A DNA stretch of 41,387 bases, from positions 1-41,387 of the forward strand of contig CAMCQT010000033.1 in the NCBI GenBank assembly GCA_945877125.1, in the 5' to 3' direction. The position numbers and the translations under genes were made by a program. Positions 31,791-39,736 of this stretch are shown here, one piece after another. Position 1 is the first letter of the stretch. Each line of letters begins with the position of its first letter. The DNA comes from Candidatus Brevifilum fermentans (GTDB lineage: Bacteria; Chloroflexota; Anaerolineae; Anaerolineales; Villigracilaceae). Under the pieces are notes generated by a model. The model ran no database searches. It was not told where the DNA came from and saw only the letters and a list, made by a program, of their open reading frames with translations.

Positions 31791-31796
31791 TAAAAT
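31791..31796 (+). promoter_or_regulatory. possible -10 box before the GNAT gene
   Basis: TAAAAT ends 9 nt before ATG 31806, with a second candidate TATAAC at 31782-31787. No ribosome site is visible. This fits the leaderless pattern but is weaker than the cysH case. Confidence 0.3.
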
Positions 31797-31805
31797 TCGG
31801 CGGCT

Positions 31806-32822
31806 ATGAAATATACACTTCACACAGATTTCTCAGAAATTAATCCACAAGAGTGGAATGACCTCTTAACAAACTCCATCACCGACACTCCTTTTTTACG
31901 CTACGAATATCAATCCGTTTGGTGGGAACATCGCGGCGGCGGCGAATGGCTCTTCAAAAACGCCAAACTGGTTTTGGTCAGCGCGCGCGAAGATGAAAAA
32001 CTGGTCGGCATTGCACCGCTTTTCATCTCTGAATATGACGGACAGTCTGCGCTTCTTTTAATTGGAAGCATCGAAATATCTGACTATTTGGATTTGATCG
32101 TGCGGATGGAAGACCACGCGCCCTTCGTCACAGGCTTGTTGGATTTCCTCGCCTCCACCCTACCCGATAGTTGGCGCGGCCTCGACTGGTACAACCTACC
32201 CGATTCATCGCCCACCCTGACCGCACTCCAAGCCGAATCGGCACAGCGCGGCTGGACTCATCTCGAAGAGATGTACCGCCCCACCCCGCGCATCGCCTTA
32301 AACGGCGACTTCGACGAATACCTGGGGCGCGTGGAAAAGAAACAGCGGCACGAGATCAAGCGCAAGATGCGCCGCGCTCAGGAAAGCGGACGCAATGTGC
32401 GCTGGTACATCTCAGACCTCAACGACGTGGAATCTGAAATCGACTCGTTCCTGGGTCTCATGGAACACGACGAAGCCAAAGCGGGCTTTTTGCATGACGC
32501 CATGCGCGAACAAATGAAAGCCATCATCCACACGGCGCACAAAAACGGCTGGCTCTGGTTAGCCTTCCTCGAAGCCGACGGTCAGCGCATCGCGGCAAAT
32601 CTCAACTTTGATTACAACAACAAATTATGGGGCTACAACGCCGGAGTCAACCGCGATTTTATGGAACTCTCCCCCGGCTGGGTTTTGCTGGGATATGTCT
32701 TGCAGTGGGCCTGTGAAAACAATCGCTCCGAATTTGATTTCATGCGCGGCGACGAAGAATACAAATACCGCTTCGGCGCGATCAACCAATATGTGATGCG
32801 GGCAAAGGTGACGCGCAGGTAA
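31806..32822 (+). CDS. FemAB/BioF2-like GNAT acetyltransferase domain protein
   Basis: Cytosolic 338-residue protein of the Acetyltransf_6 (BioF2-like, CelD/FemAB-related) group, with two tandem GNAT-like folds. Visible features are FLRYEYQSVWWEHRGGGEW near the N-terminus, the basic helix KKQRHEIKRKMRRAQESG in the middle, and C-terminal strands GQRIAANLNFDYNNKLW and SEFDFMRGDEEYKYRFG. That last block is typical of the family. Relatives transfer acyl or aminoacyl groups in cell-wall or polysaccharide synthesis; the substrate here is not evident. An attC-like half repeat starts 3 bp after the stop and a strong terminator follows. Confidence 0.82.
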   Translation: MKYTLHTDFSEINPQEWNDLLTNSITDTPFLRYEYQSVWWEHRGGGEWLFKNAKLVLVSAREDEKLVGIAPLFISEYDGQSALLLIGSIEISDYLDLIVRMEDHAPFVTGLLDFLASTLPDSWRGLDWYNLPDSSPTLTALQAESAQRGWTHLEEMYRPTPRIALNGDFDEYLGRVEKKQRHEIKRKMRRAQESGRNVRWYISDLNDVESEIDSFLGLMEHDEAKAGFLHDAMREQMKAIIHTAHKNGWLWLAFLEADGQRIAANLNFDYNNKLWGYNAGVNRDFMELSPGWVLLGYVLQWACENNRSEFDFMRGDEEYKYRFGAINQYVMRAKVTRR

Positions 32823-32824
32823 TT

Positions 32825-32897
32825 GGCTTCGAGTTTTTTCTACTCCCAAGCAGAGTCCACGCCCGCCACGCTCCGCGAACGTAAACCGCTGGGCGGC
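32825..32897 (+). repeat. attC-like repeat, right half
   Basis: GGCTTCGAGTTTTTTCTACT leads to GCAGAGTCCACGCCCGCC and ends GCTGGGCGGC (32888-32897). The first part matches the interior of the element at 35099-35202. The final GCTGGGC differs by one base from the integron core consensus GTTRRRY. It starts just after the GNAT stop codon; the left half is absent. Confidence 0.55.
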
Positions 32898-32915
32898 TGA
32901 ATTTGGTAACACAAT

Positions 32916-32950
32916 AAAGAACCCCGAAACTTGTTGCTTCGGGGTTCTTT
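32916..32950. terminator. bidirectional terminator between GNAT and anti-sigma genes
   Basis: A perfect 13-bp stem AAAGAACCCCGAA/TTCGGGGTTCTTT with a 9-nt loop has its own A and T ends. It lies between two convergent genes and can serve both. Confidence 0.9.
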
Positions 32951-32973
32951 TCTATACTTCTTTAAGCAGTATG

Positions 32974-33759
32974 CTATTCAGCAGATATCAGCGATTCGGC
33001 AATCTTGATTAATTCTCCAACATCCAGATTGGAAAGTATTTCAACTCTTGTAGCGCCGATAAAAAAGGTTAGTCTGGCGGCATCGGTGTAGTCGAAAGCC
33101 GCAAGCGTGGGAGCTACGTTCGCATCGATACCTTCCACCGTTCCGCTTTGAGAACCTTCTCCAGCAGTAACGACCCCACTGGCTTCCAATTCACCAAGCG
33201 AAGACTGCTCATAGCGTCCAGAGAGTCCCGTATTCAGTGCGGCGGGCTGTCCGTTTAATGTGGCAGCGTCGCCTTGTGGAAGGGTTTCGCCGCTTTTGGC
33301 AACTTGCTGGGTAATGACCAGGAATTTATCACCCGCCTGGTAGAGCATTTCTGAAATATCACCAAAAGCGATAAACATCGCGCCGTCGCTGAATACAGCG
33401 GGTAAATAGGTTGGTTGCATCACCTGATATTTCATCGCCTCCCCAGAGACACTGACATTAGCAACAATTTCAGGGTTATTCGGGTCATGGAAAGTGAAGC
33501 TAAACCACTCAGCAACCTGCGCCCGCACTGGTGGGACAAAAGCGACTGTGGCGACCATGACAAGTAACATGGCGAGAGCAAAAAAAGCAAACTTGGTTTT
33601 CATAGGAGTATTCCTTTTTGTTTGTACAGTCCGCCAAGGAGCATTTTGCATTCTTTGAGTAAATGCCTTGCTTGGCAGAGGCTGGATATTGGATAGCAAT
33701 TCTTCAATTCCACTTTCATCGGGAGCGGGGTAACCAGAAGGTCTTTGGGGGGTATTCAT
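32974..33759 (-). CDS. putative anti-sigma factor, single-pass membrane protein
   Basis: 261 residues. A cytoplasmic N-terminal segment (about 1-52, with ELLSNIQPLPSKAFTQRMQ) precedes one membrane helix at about 56-78 (FFALAMLLVMVATVAFVPP). An extracytoplasmic domain of the DUF4367-like kind follows (PTYLPAVFSDGAMFIAFGD, NGQPAALNTGLSGRYEQS, LTFFIGATRVEILSNLD). It starts 3 bp after the ECF sigma gene, with AAGGAG before ATG 33757-33759, the standard arrangement for a sigma/anti-sigma pair. There is no zinc-binding HxxxCxxC motif, so it is not a ZAS-type anti-sigma. The role is inferred from position and topology. Confidence 0.75.
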   Translation of the reverse strand: MNTPQRPSGYPAPDESGIEELLSNIQPLPSKAFTQRMQNAPWRTVQTKRNTPMKTKFAFFALAMLLVMVATVAFVPPVRAQVAEWFSFTFHDPNNPEIVANVSVSGEAMKYQVMQPTYLPAVFSDGAMFIAFGDISEMLYQAGDKFLVITQQVAKSGETLPQGDAATLNGQPAALNTGLSGRYEQSSLGELEASGVVTAGEGSQSGTVEGIDANVAPTLAAFDYTDAARLTFFIGATRVEILSNLDVGELIKIAESLISAE

Positions 33760-33762
33760 GTC

Positions 33763-34341
33763 TCATTCTCCTTGCAACTGATTCCAGTTATTCTTCAAAC
33801 GGCTGAGCGTGCGGCGAATATTTACACTAACATTATTTTCTGTCATATCCAGATGGATGGCAATCTGTTTGACTTGCCATCCCAGAATATACCGCAACAC
33901 TATTATTTCACGCGTTTCATCGGACAGATTTTCCAGCAGTTTCCATAGATTTGCCGTTTGCTCACGTGATATCAAATCGGCTTCGGGCAGGGCGTTGGCA
34001 TCCAACATAGTTTCGATTTCCATGTTGTCGTCTACAGCACGTACCTTCTTGCGGCGCGAAGCGTCAATGACCAAATTTCGAGCGATGTGCAAAAGCCATC
34101 CGAGAGCGGCTTGGTCAGTACCAGAAAATCGATGACGGGTAGTCCAAGCACGCATGAACGTTTCAGCAGCGATGTCTTCCGCATCCTGTTGCGCCCCGTC
34201 ACTAAGTCCGTAAACGTAGCGGAACACACCCATATAATTCTGGTCATACATGCGTGCAAAATCACCATTATCAACAATCGAAACTTCGCTTTCACGTGAG
34301 AGCCAGTGTTTAATGGTTTTCAGGGCGGAATTTTTTAGCAA
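33763..34341 (-). CDS. ECF-type RNA polymerase sigma factor
   Basis: Sigma-70 family, extracytoplasmic function type, 192 residues. Region 2 spans about 28-95 (FRYVYGLSDGAQQDAEDIAAETFMRA in two parts, with WLLHIARNLVIDASRRKK). Region 4 spans about 125-185 (LSDETREIIVLRYILGW, IAIHLDMTENNVSVNIRR). It starts at TTG 34339-34341 with a GGAGGT ribosome site upstream. The downstream gene encodes its probable membrane anti-sigma partner. Its own promoter would lie in 34342-34420, but no clear ECF-type motif pair is evident to me. The signal sensed is unknown. Confidence 0.93.
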   Translation of the reverse strand: MLKNSALKTIKHWLSRESEVSIVDNGDFARMYDQNYMGVFRYVYGLSDGAQQDAEDIAAETFMRAWTTRHRFSGTDQAALGWLLHIARNLVIDASRRKKVRAVDDNMEIETMLDANALPEADLISREQTANLWKLLENLSDETREIIVLRYILGWQVKQIAIHLDMTENNVSVNIRRTLSRLKNNWNQLQGE

Positions 34342-34512
34342 TTAGACCTCCAAGATTTGAGATATGCGCATTCAATATATAAAACGCACTCACATCCAAA
34401 ATCTGACAGGATATATTGGTATTTTAGCATCCAGTTTCTCAACCCCTATTTTTTTGTGTCATAATGAGCGACAGCAAGCATCTCACTCCATATTGTACGC
34501 GGCTACAAAAAC

Positions 34513-34558
34513 GCCGCCCAACAAAGCGTGGTGTGCAGTGGACGCTAGAGATTCTGTG
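34513..34558 (+). repeat. attC-like repeat, left half
   Basis: Begins GCCGCCCAACAAAGCGTG and continues GACGCTAGAGATTCTGTG, matching the left half of the element at 35099. GCCCAAC (34516-34522) fits the integron core RYYYAAC. It stops about 12 bp before the 34570 gene; the right half is missing. Confidence 0.5.
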
Positions 34559-34569
34559 AGGAGAAAAAA

Positions 34570-35004
34570 ATGAATTTTGGGTTATTTATGCTTTGGTATT
34601 GGAGTGCATATATCATTGTGACATTGGTGGGAATAGGGCATACTATTTTTAATTGGAAAGTATTGAAAATGGAAATTACGGTAGAAAAAGTTACCAGTAT
34701 GTATGATATTGTTCCCTATGCCAGAACCGTCCCATTTCATCCACTTTATAACATTATCATTTGGCCAATTTTCTCTTACCTCTATTTATTACAGGCAGGT
34801 ACTGTGAATGTATGGCGAGAGGCATTTGTTTTAGGCGCAAGTTGGACGTTAATTACCATTGTTTTTGATCTGTTCGGGTGGGTGATTATCAAGCACCCGT
34901 GGAGAATGACATTTAAAGAAATGTATGTGGATTACCAACCTTGGATAACTTTTATTTATATTTCCATCTTTGTAAGTCCATTTATTGCCGCATTATTCAT
35001 TTGA
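34570..35004 (+). CDS. A+T-rich four-helix membrane protein, 144 aa
   Basis: Family not recognised. Four hydrophobic helices are predicted at about 8-30, 58-76, 83-108 and 122-143, with few charged residues between (EITVEKVTSMYDIVPYAR loop). A GAGGAG ribosome site lies just before ATG 34570. Base composition differs from the neighbours: two sampled lines have 23 and 25 G+C of 60, against 40 of 60 in the nearby fumarase gene. It is framed by two attC-like partial repeats in the same orientation. Together these suggest acquisition as a cassette. No toxin or immunity partner is visible. Function unknown. Confidence 0.75.
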   Translation: MNFGLFMLWYWSAYIIVTLVGIGHTIFNWKVLKMEITVEKVTSMYDIVPYARTVPFHPLYNIIIWPIFSYLYLLQAGTVNVWREAFVLGASWTLITIVFDLFGWVIIKHPWRMTFKEMYVDYQPWITFIYISIFVSPFIAALFI

Positions 35005-35098
35005 GAATGAAAGAATTCTATGAAACGGCAATAGAACAACTCGTCACTTTTTAAAGCATTGCTTGGAAGTAATTCCTGAAATTGAATTTGGCAGAGAC

Positions 35099-35202
35099 GC
35101 CGCCCAACAAAACTGACACCTGACGCTAGGGATTCTGCGGCGTTTATAAGCATTTTTCTGGCTTCGAGTTTTCCTGCTCCCAGGCAGAATCCACGCCCGC
35201 CG
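35099..35202 (+). repeat. attC-like element, nearly complete
   Basis: Starts GCCGCCCAAC (35099-35108). Stem arms GGATTCTGC (35130-35138) and GCAGAATCC (35184-35192) are perfect complements around a 45-nt loop containing GGCTTCGAGTTTTCC. It ends in ACGCCCGCC without the expected GTTGGGC-type core. It follows the A+T-rich gene, as an attC follows a cassette gene. The rest of the gap to 35272 holds the fumarase ribosome site and nothing else evident. Confidence 0.55.
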
Positions 35203-35272
35203 ATTTATATTTTCTGAATAGCATTTTTATATCTTCGGGATTATGATTAATGAAAATTCTGGAGGTTCCCCC

Positions 35273-36145
35273 ATGCGAGATTTAACAAACGAAATCCTCG
35301 AACTGATCCGCCGCACGTCATCCAGTCTGCCGCCTGATGTGGAGAAGCGTTTGCGTGCATCCATTGAAAAGGAAGAACCTGGCTCCCCAGCACGCGGCGC
35401 GTTGGAAACCATTCTCAAGAACATTGACCTATCGCGTGAAAAATCCACGCCCATTTGTCAGGACACCGGCACGCCCATCTTTTATGTGCATTACCCCGTG
35501 GGCATGTCCACGATAAAACTCAAAGCGCAGATCCGCTCTGCGTTGGCAGAAGCAACCAAACGGTCATTCATGCGCCCGAACGCCGTGGATGCCATCTACG
35601 ATAAAAATACCGGCAACAACCTCGGCGGCGACGACTTCCCCTACGTCCATTTTGAAGAAGTCGAAGGCGAAGACCTGACCATCGAGTTGATGCTCAAAGG
35701 CGGCGGATGCGAGAACGTGGGGCGGCAATATTCCCTGCCCGATAATTCCCTCGGCGCGGGTCGTGATCTGGCGGGCGTGCGCAAAGTCGTTTTAGATGCG
35801 GTGCAAAAAGCCCAGGGGCAGGGTTGCGCCCCAGGCATTTTGGGCGTCTCCATCGGCGGTGATCGCGGCTCCTCCTACATCAAATCCAAGGAAGTCTTGT
35901 TCAGCGAAATGGGCACACGCAACACAGACCCCAAACTCGCCGAACTGGAAGAACGCCTGACCAGCGAAGCCAACGAAATGGGAATTGGACCGATGGGCTT
36001 CGGTGGCAAGACCACCGTGCTGGACACAAAAATTATCGGCTTGAGCCGCTTGCCTGCCTCGTACTTTGTCTCTGTTTCATACATGTGCTGGGCATATCGC
36101 CGCCGCAAGTTGACGGTGAAAGGCGACGAGATTATTTACGATTAG
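35273..36145 (+). CDS. class I fumarate hydratase, alpha subunit
   Basis: N-terminal half of an iron-sulfur fumarase (tartrate dehydratase-like family), interconverting fumarate and malate. Start at ATG 35273, with GGAGG seven bases upstream, giving 290 residues; the frame is open to 35243 but that start has no ribosome site. Likely cluster cysteines lie in ICQDTGTP, QGQGCAPGILGVSIGG and VSYMCWAYRRR. GGGCENVGRQYSLPD is a family signature. The beta subunit follows 9 bp later. Tartrate dehydratase is the alternative, but the stand-alone setting favours fumarase. Confidence 0.9.
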   Translation: MRDLTNEILELIRRTSSSLPPDVEKRLRASIEKEEPGSPARGALETILKNIDLSREKSTPICQDTGTPIFYVHYPVGMSTIKLKAQIRSALAEATKRSFMRPNAVDAIYDKNTGNNLGGDDFPYVHFEEVEGEDLTIELMLKGGGCENVGRQYSLPDNSLGAGRDLAGVRKVVLDAVQKAQGQGCAPGILGVSIGGDRGSSYIKSKEVLFSEMGTRNTDPKLAELEERLTSEANEMGIGPMGFGGKTTVLDTKIIGLSRLPASYFVSVSYMCWAYRRRKLTVKGDEIIYD

Positions 36146-36154
36146 GAGAACATG

Positions 36155-36775
36155 ATGAAACAAATAACCACTCCAATCACTGATGATGTGATCCGCAGCC
36201 TGAAGGTTGGCGACGCGGTTGCGCTCTCTGGCATGATGGTCACAGGACGCGATGCCGTCCACAAATGGATGATCGATACGTTTATCAAAAAGACTCGCGC
36301 TCCGCAGGGCGACGATCTGCAAGTGTATGAAGAGTTGAAGAAAATATTGAACGGCTCGGTCATTTATCACTGCGGACCTGTGGTCTCAGGACTCGACACC
36401 AAGGAATATAAATTTGTGGCGGCGGGACCAACCACCTCTATTCGTGAGGAACCGTATCAAGCCGACGTGCTGAAACACTTCAACATCAAAGGTGTAATTG
36501 GCAAAGGCGGCATGGGCGCCAAGACCTTGAAAGGCTGTGAAGAAACGCCTGCGGTCTACTTCCATGCCATTGGCGGAGCCGCCTCCTACATCGCGCAGAC
36601 TGTGACCAAAGTGCATGGCGTGTTCAAGTTGGACTTTGGCGTACCCGAAGCGATCTGGGTCATCGAAGTCAAAGAGTTCCCCGTTGTCGTCACCATGGAT
36701 TCGCACGGCGGAAGTCAGCACGCGGTGGTTGAAGCATCGTCAAAGAAAATTTTGGAAGATTTGCTGGCGCGCTAA
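36155..36775 (+). CDS. class I fumarate hydratase, beta subunit
   Basis: C-terminal half of the two-subunit class I fumarase, 206 residues. Start taken at the second of two adjacent ATGs (36155), which lies six bases from AGGAG; the first (36152) would be only three bases away. Signatures are VGDAVALSGMMVTGRDAVHK, IYHCGPVVSG, AAGPTTSIRE and GKGGMGAKTL, all typical of the beta domain and its substrate site. It ends in a 322-bp gap of repeats. It forms an operon with the alpha subunit. Confidence 0.92.
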   Translation: MKQITTPITDDVIRSLKVGDAVALSGMMVTGRDAVHKWMIDTFIKKTRAPQGDDLQVYEELKKILNGSVIYHCGPVVSGLDTKEYKFVAAGPTTSIREEPYQADVLKHFNIKGVIGKGGMGAKTLKGCEETPAVYFHAIGGAASYIAQTVTKVHGVFKLDFGVPEAIWVIEVKEFPVVVTMDSHGGSQHAVVEASSKKILEDLLAR

Positions 36776-36841
36776 ATTACGAAAATAAGTACACAAAAAT
36801 GGGACTGCCAAATAAAGGCCGTCTCGTTTTTGATTCGGATC

Positions 36842-36857
36842 GCGGACTTTAGTCCGC
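36842..36857. repeat. GCGGACT palindrome, distant copy
   Basis: GCGGACTTTAGTCCGC, the same family as at 16-33 and 655-696. The surrounding 36776-37097 gap has no gene; this copy and the element at 36891 account for most of it. Confidence 0.85.
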
Positions 36858-36890
36858 TTGCTCAGAACTGCGGACTGTTGCAGATTAACA

Positions 36891-37020
36891 ATTAAATCGA
36901 GCAATCCTTTCAAGTCACTTTGAACCACTGAGACACAGAGTCACTGAGTTTTAATGCCTTTTTCTCGGTGTCTCCGTGCCTCAGTGGTTAGGCATTGGAG
37001 TTATTTATTGCTCGATTAAT
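36891..37020. repeat. MITE-like element with nested inverted repeats (130 bp)
   Basis: The ends ATTAAATCGAGCAAT and ATTGCTCGATTAAT are inverse copies. Inside them AACCACTGAGACACAGAG pairs with CCGTGCCTCAGTGGTT over about 26 bp with a few mismatches. No ORF. The build (short ends plus an inner CAC/GAG-rich hairpin) is like the elements at 14745 and 18639 although the ends differ. Confidence 0.7.
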
Positions 37021-37083
37021 TTGCAAAAGTACTGAAGTCTGCGATCCAGTTCAATTCATGCGCCCATTGTAAAAAGACTGATA

Positions 37084-37089
37084 TATAAT
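37084..37089 (+). promoter_or_regulatory. -10 box for leaderless histidine kinase gene
   Basis: TATAAT ends 8 nt before ATG 37098. No ribosome site lies between, as for cysH and the methyltransferase. No convincing -35 is seen. Confidence 0.45.
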
Positions 37090-37097
37090 GAAACATC

Positions 37098-39692
37098 ATG
37101 CTCAACTCTATGCGCCGTTTATTTGCTCCACCTATTTTTGCGGACGAAGAGAAAACGCGAAACGCGTCGATTCTTAATAGCTTTGTTTGGAGCGCCATTG
37201 GCATCCTTTCAGTAATTATTATTTTTCGTATGATTGTTTGGGCGGAAAATGGAGTTGTGCCTTTATTGATTTTACTGGCAATTGTGATCGTGTTGGCGGC
37301 GGGACAGATCATGATCCGTTACGGGCATGTGCGCGGCGCGAGTATGTTTTTGGCGGGCGCGTCATGGATTGCCATGACCTATCAAGCCTGGGAGGCAGAC
37401 GGCATTCACGATGCGGCGGTTTTCGCCTATATTATTGTGATCATACTCTCCAGCCTTTTATTGGGGTGGCGTTTTTCATCTGTTATGGGCGGACTAAGTA
37501 TGGCGGTCATCTGGTATTTTGCCGTTATGGAAAAACAGGGGGCGCGTATTTCACATGTAGATGACCCCATTAATTACGCGCGTGATATTTCAGCCGTTAT
37601 TGTCCTTGTTGGCGTATTGACCTATTTGCTAATCTCAAGTTGGTCACGCACTTTGGAATCTGCCCGCCTTGAATTACAAGAACGCCTGCGTGCCGAGGAA
37701 AAATTACAACGGCAGGCAGACTATCTCGCCGCGTTGAACCAAACCGCGCTGGGGTTGCTGAACCGCTCCGAACTTCAACCATTACTTGAATCCATCCTGA
37801 CGCGAGCCTGCGACCTGCTTAATACCCAGCACGGCATGATCGACCTGGTGTTACCTGATGGATCAGCGCTTCAACAGAAAGTAGGGTACGGTGTTCTCAC
37901 TCAATATAACGGGGAGCGCACTTTGAAAAACGAGGGGGTAACGGGGAATGTCTGGGCGAGTGGTCAACAACTAACAATTCAAGATTATCGCACCTGGGAT
38001 AAAAGCCTGCCCGAATTTATTGACGCAGGCTTCACAGCAGTGATGGGCGTCCCTCTAAAAGTAGGAAATGAGATCATTGGAGTGCTGGCAATCTCCTTTG
38101 TCGAACAAGATCGAATGTTCACGCCGGAGCAGATCAACCTGATGGAGCGTTTTGCCGCATTGGCTTCCCTCGCCATTGACAATACCCGTTTATATGAACA
38201 GTCTCAAAAAGAATTACAGGAACGCCGCAACACCGAATCCGCTTTACGCTCCAGTGAAGAACGGTTTCGCAAAGTGTTTAATAACAGTTATGTTGCCATT
38301 GCAATTGTCACATTGGAAGAAGGAACATTCCTGGAAGCCAACCCTGCATTTTGGGAATTAAGCGGACTTCAACCCGAGACCGCGATTGGGCATACCGTGC
38401 TGGAATTAAATATGTGGGATGACCCGCAAAAGCGCCGTGACTTCGTGCAGGAATTACTCGAAAAGCGCTCCCTGCACAATGTCCATGTTGAATTCAAAAA
38501 AGAGAACCAACCGAACAGACCTACCATAGCATTTTATGAGCTGCTAAATATTGACGGACGCCTCTGTATTCTCTGCATGTTCTACGATGTATCAGAACAA
38601 CGTCAAGTAGAACGCGCGCTCAAGGACAATGAGGAACGCATGCGCGCCATTCTTAGCTCCATCCCCGACATGATCTTTGAAATATCACACGATGGAACCT
38701 TTTTAGACTTTATGGCCTCCGCCGAGTTAACTCCTATAATGCCGCCGGCGCAGTTCATTGGAAAAAATATAAATCAAATATTTCCGTCAACCATTGCCGA
38801 GCAGACCATGTTTGCACTTGGGCGCGCATTGGATACCGACCAGGTACACGCCTTTGAATATGGATTGCCCCCCGCAGAAGAAACCCAGTTTTTTGAAGCG
38901 CGTATCTCAGCCATCACCCCCACCTCCGCAATGATGATGGTGCGCGACATCAGCCAGCGCAAATGGGTGGAGACCGAACGCGAGAAACTCATCAACGAAC
39001 TTGAGGAAAAGAACGGTGAACTGGAACGTTTCACCTACACTGTGTCGCATGACCTTAAGTCGCCGCTCATCACCATCAAAGGCTTTCTTGGCTTCCTCGA
39101 ACAGGATGCCGCCAGCGGCAATGTCGTACGCTTGAAATCAGATATTCAACGCATCGCAAATGCCACCGACAAAATGCAATTACTTCTCAATGAATTACTC
39201 GAACTCACACGCATCGGGCGGTTGATGAATCCGTATCAAGCCATCCATTTTGAAGAGCTCGCGCGTGAAGCCGTTGAACTGGTGCATGGACAGATCCAGA
39301 GCAAGGGAATTCAGGTCTCCATTCAGGAAAACCTCCCAACCATCTATGGAGACCGTCAGCGCCTGATCGAAGTAGTCCAAAACTTAATTGATAACGCCGC
39401 CAAATTCGCCGGATCGCAAATCAGTCCCCGCATCGAGATCGGTCAAAATGGATACGAAGACGGCAAGCCGATCTTCTACGTCAAAGACAATGGCATCGGC
39501 ATTGACCTCATTCATCATGACCGCATTTTTGGTTTGTTCAACAAGCTGGATGCGAACTCCGAAGGCACAGGCATTGGGCTTGCCCTCGTTAAGCGAATTG
39601 TCGAAGTCCACGGCGGCAGGATCTGGGTCCAGAGCGAAGCGCAAAATGGGGCGACATTCTTCTTCACGCTTCAGCCCGAACCCGCCGCTTGA
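37098..39692 (+). CDS. membrane sensor histidine kinase (5-6TM-GAF-PAS-PAS-HisKA-HATPase)
   Basis: 864 residues. The N-terminus has about five to six helices between 25 and 182 (SAIGILSVIIIFRMIVW to AVIVLVGVLTYLLISSW), followed by a coiled coil. A GAF domain covers about 215-365 (VTGNVWASGQQLTIQDY) and two PAS domains about 385-510 and 512-625 (FNNSYVAIAIVTLEEG, SSIPDMIFEISHDGT). The H-box is TVSHDLKSPL with H651. ATPase motifs are NLIDNAAKF, DNGIGID and GTGIGLALVKRIVEVHGG. No receiver domain and no response-regulator gene is adjacent, so it is an orphan kinase here. The start codon lies 8 nt after a TATAAT box and has no ribosome site. Confidence 0.93.
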   Translation: MLNSMRRLFAPPIFADEEKTRNASILNSFVWSAIGILSVIIIFRMIVWAENGVVPLLILLAIVIVLAAGQIMIRYGHVRGASMFLAGASWIAMTYQAWEADGIHDAAVFAYIIVIILSSLLLGWRFSSVMGGLSMAVIWYFAVMEKQGARISHVDDPINYARDISAVIVLVGVLTYLLISSWSRTLESARLELQERLRAEEKLQRQADYLAALNQTALGLLNRSELQPLLESILTRACDLLNTQHGMIDLVLPDGSALQQKVGYGVLTQYNGERTLKNEGVTGNVWASGQQLTIQDYRTWDKSLPEFIDAGFTAVMGVPLKVGNEIIGVLAISFVEQDRMFTPEQINLMERFAALASLAIDNTRLYEQSQKELQERRNTESALRSSEERFRKVFNNSYVAIAIVTLEEGTFLEANPAFWELSGLQPETAIGHTVLELNMWDDPQKRRDFVQELLEKRSLHNVHVEFKKENQPNRPTIAFYELLNIDGRLCILCMFYDVSEQRQVERALKDNEERMRAILSSIPDMIFEISHDGTFLDFMASAELTPIMPPAQFIGKNINQIFPSTIAEQTMFALGRALDTDQVHAFEYGLPPAEETQFFEARISAITPTSAMMMVRDISQRKWVETEREKLINELEEKNGELERFTYTVSHDLKSPLITIKGFLGFLEQDAASGNVVRLKSDIQRIANATDKMQLLLNELLELTRIGRLMNPYQAIHFEELAREAVELVHGQIQSKGIQVSIQENLPTIYGDRQRLIEVVQNLIDNAAKFAGSQISPRIEIGQNGYEDGKPIFYVKDNGIGIDLIHHDRIFGLFNKLDANSEGTGIGLALVKRIVEVHGGRIWVQSEAQNGATFFFTLQPEPAA

Positions 39693-39736
39693 TTCGGTGT
39701 TATAAATGGCATTATCTCATCTTTGGAGGATTGTTC

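Noticed and set aside
32974-34341. Zinc-binding anti-sigma (ZAS) partner for the ECF sigma factor
   Set aside because: The downstream protein has no HxxxCxxC motif. It is kept only as a putative membrane anti-sigma based on position and topology.
34570-35004. Toxin or immunity gene
   Set aside because: Small size and membrane helices would allow it, but there is no partner gene or recognisable motif, so no function is claimed.
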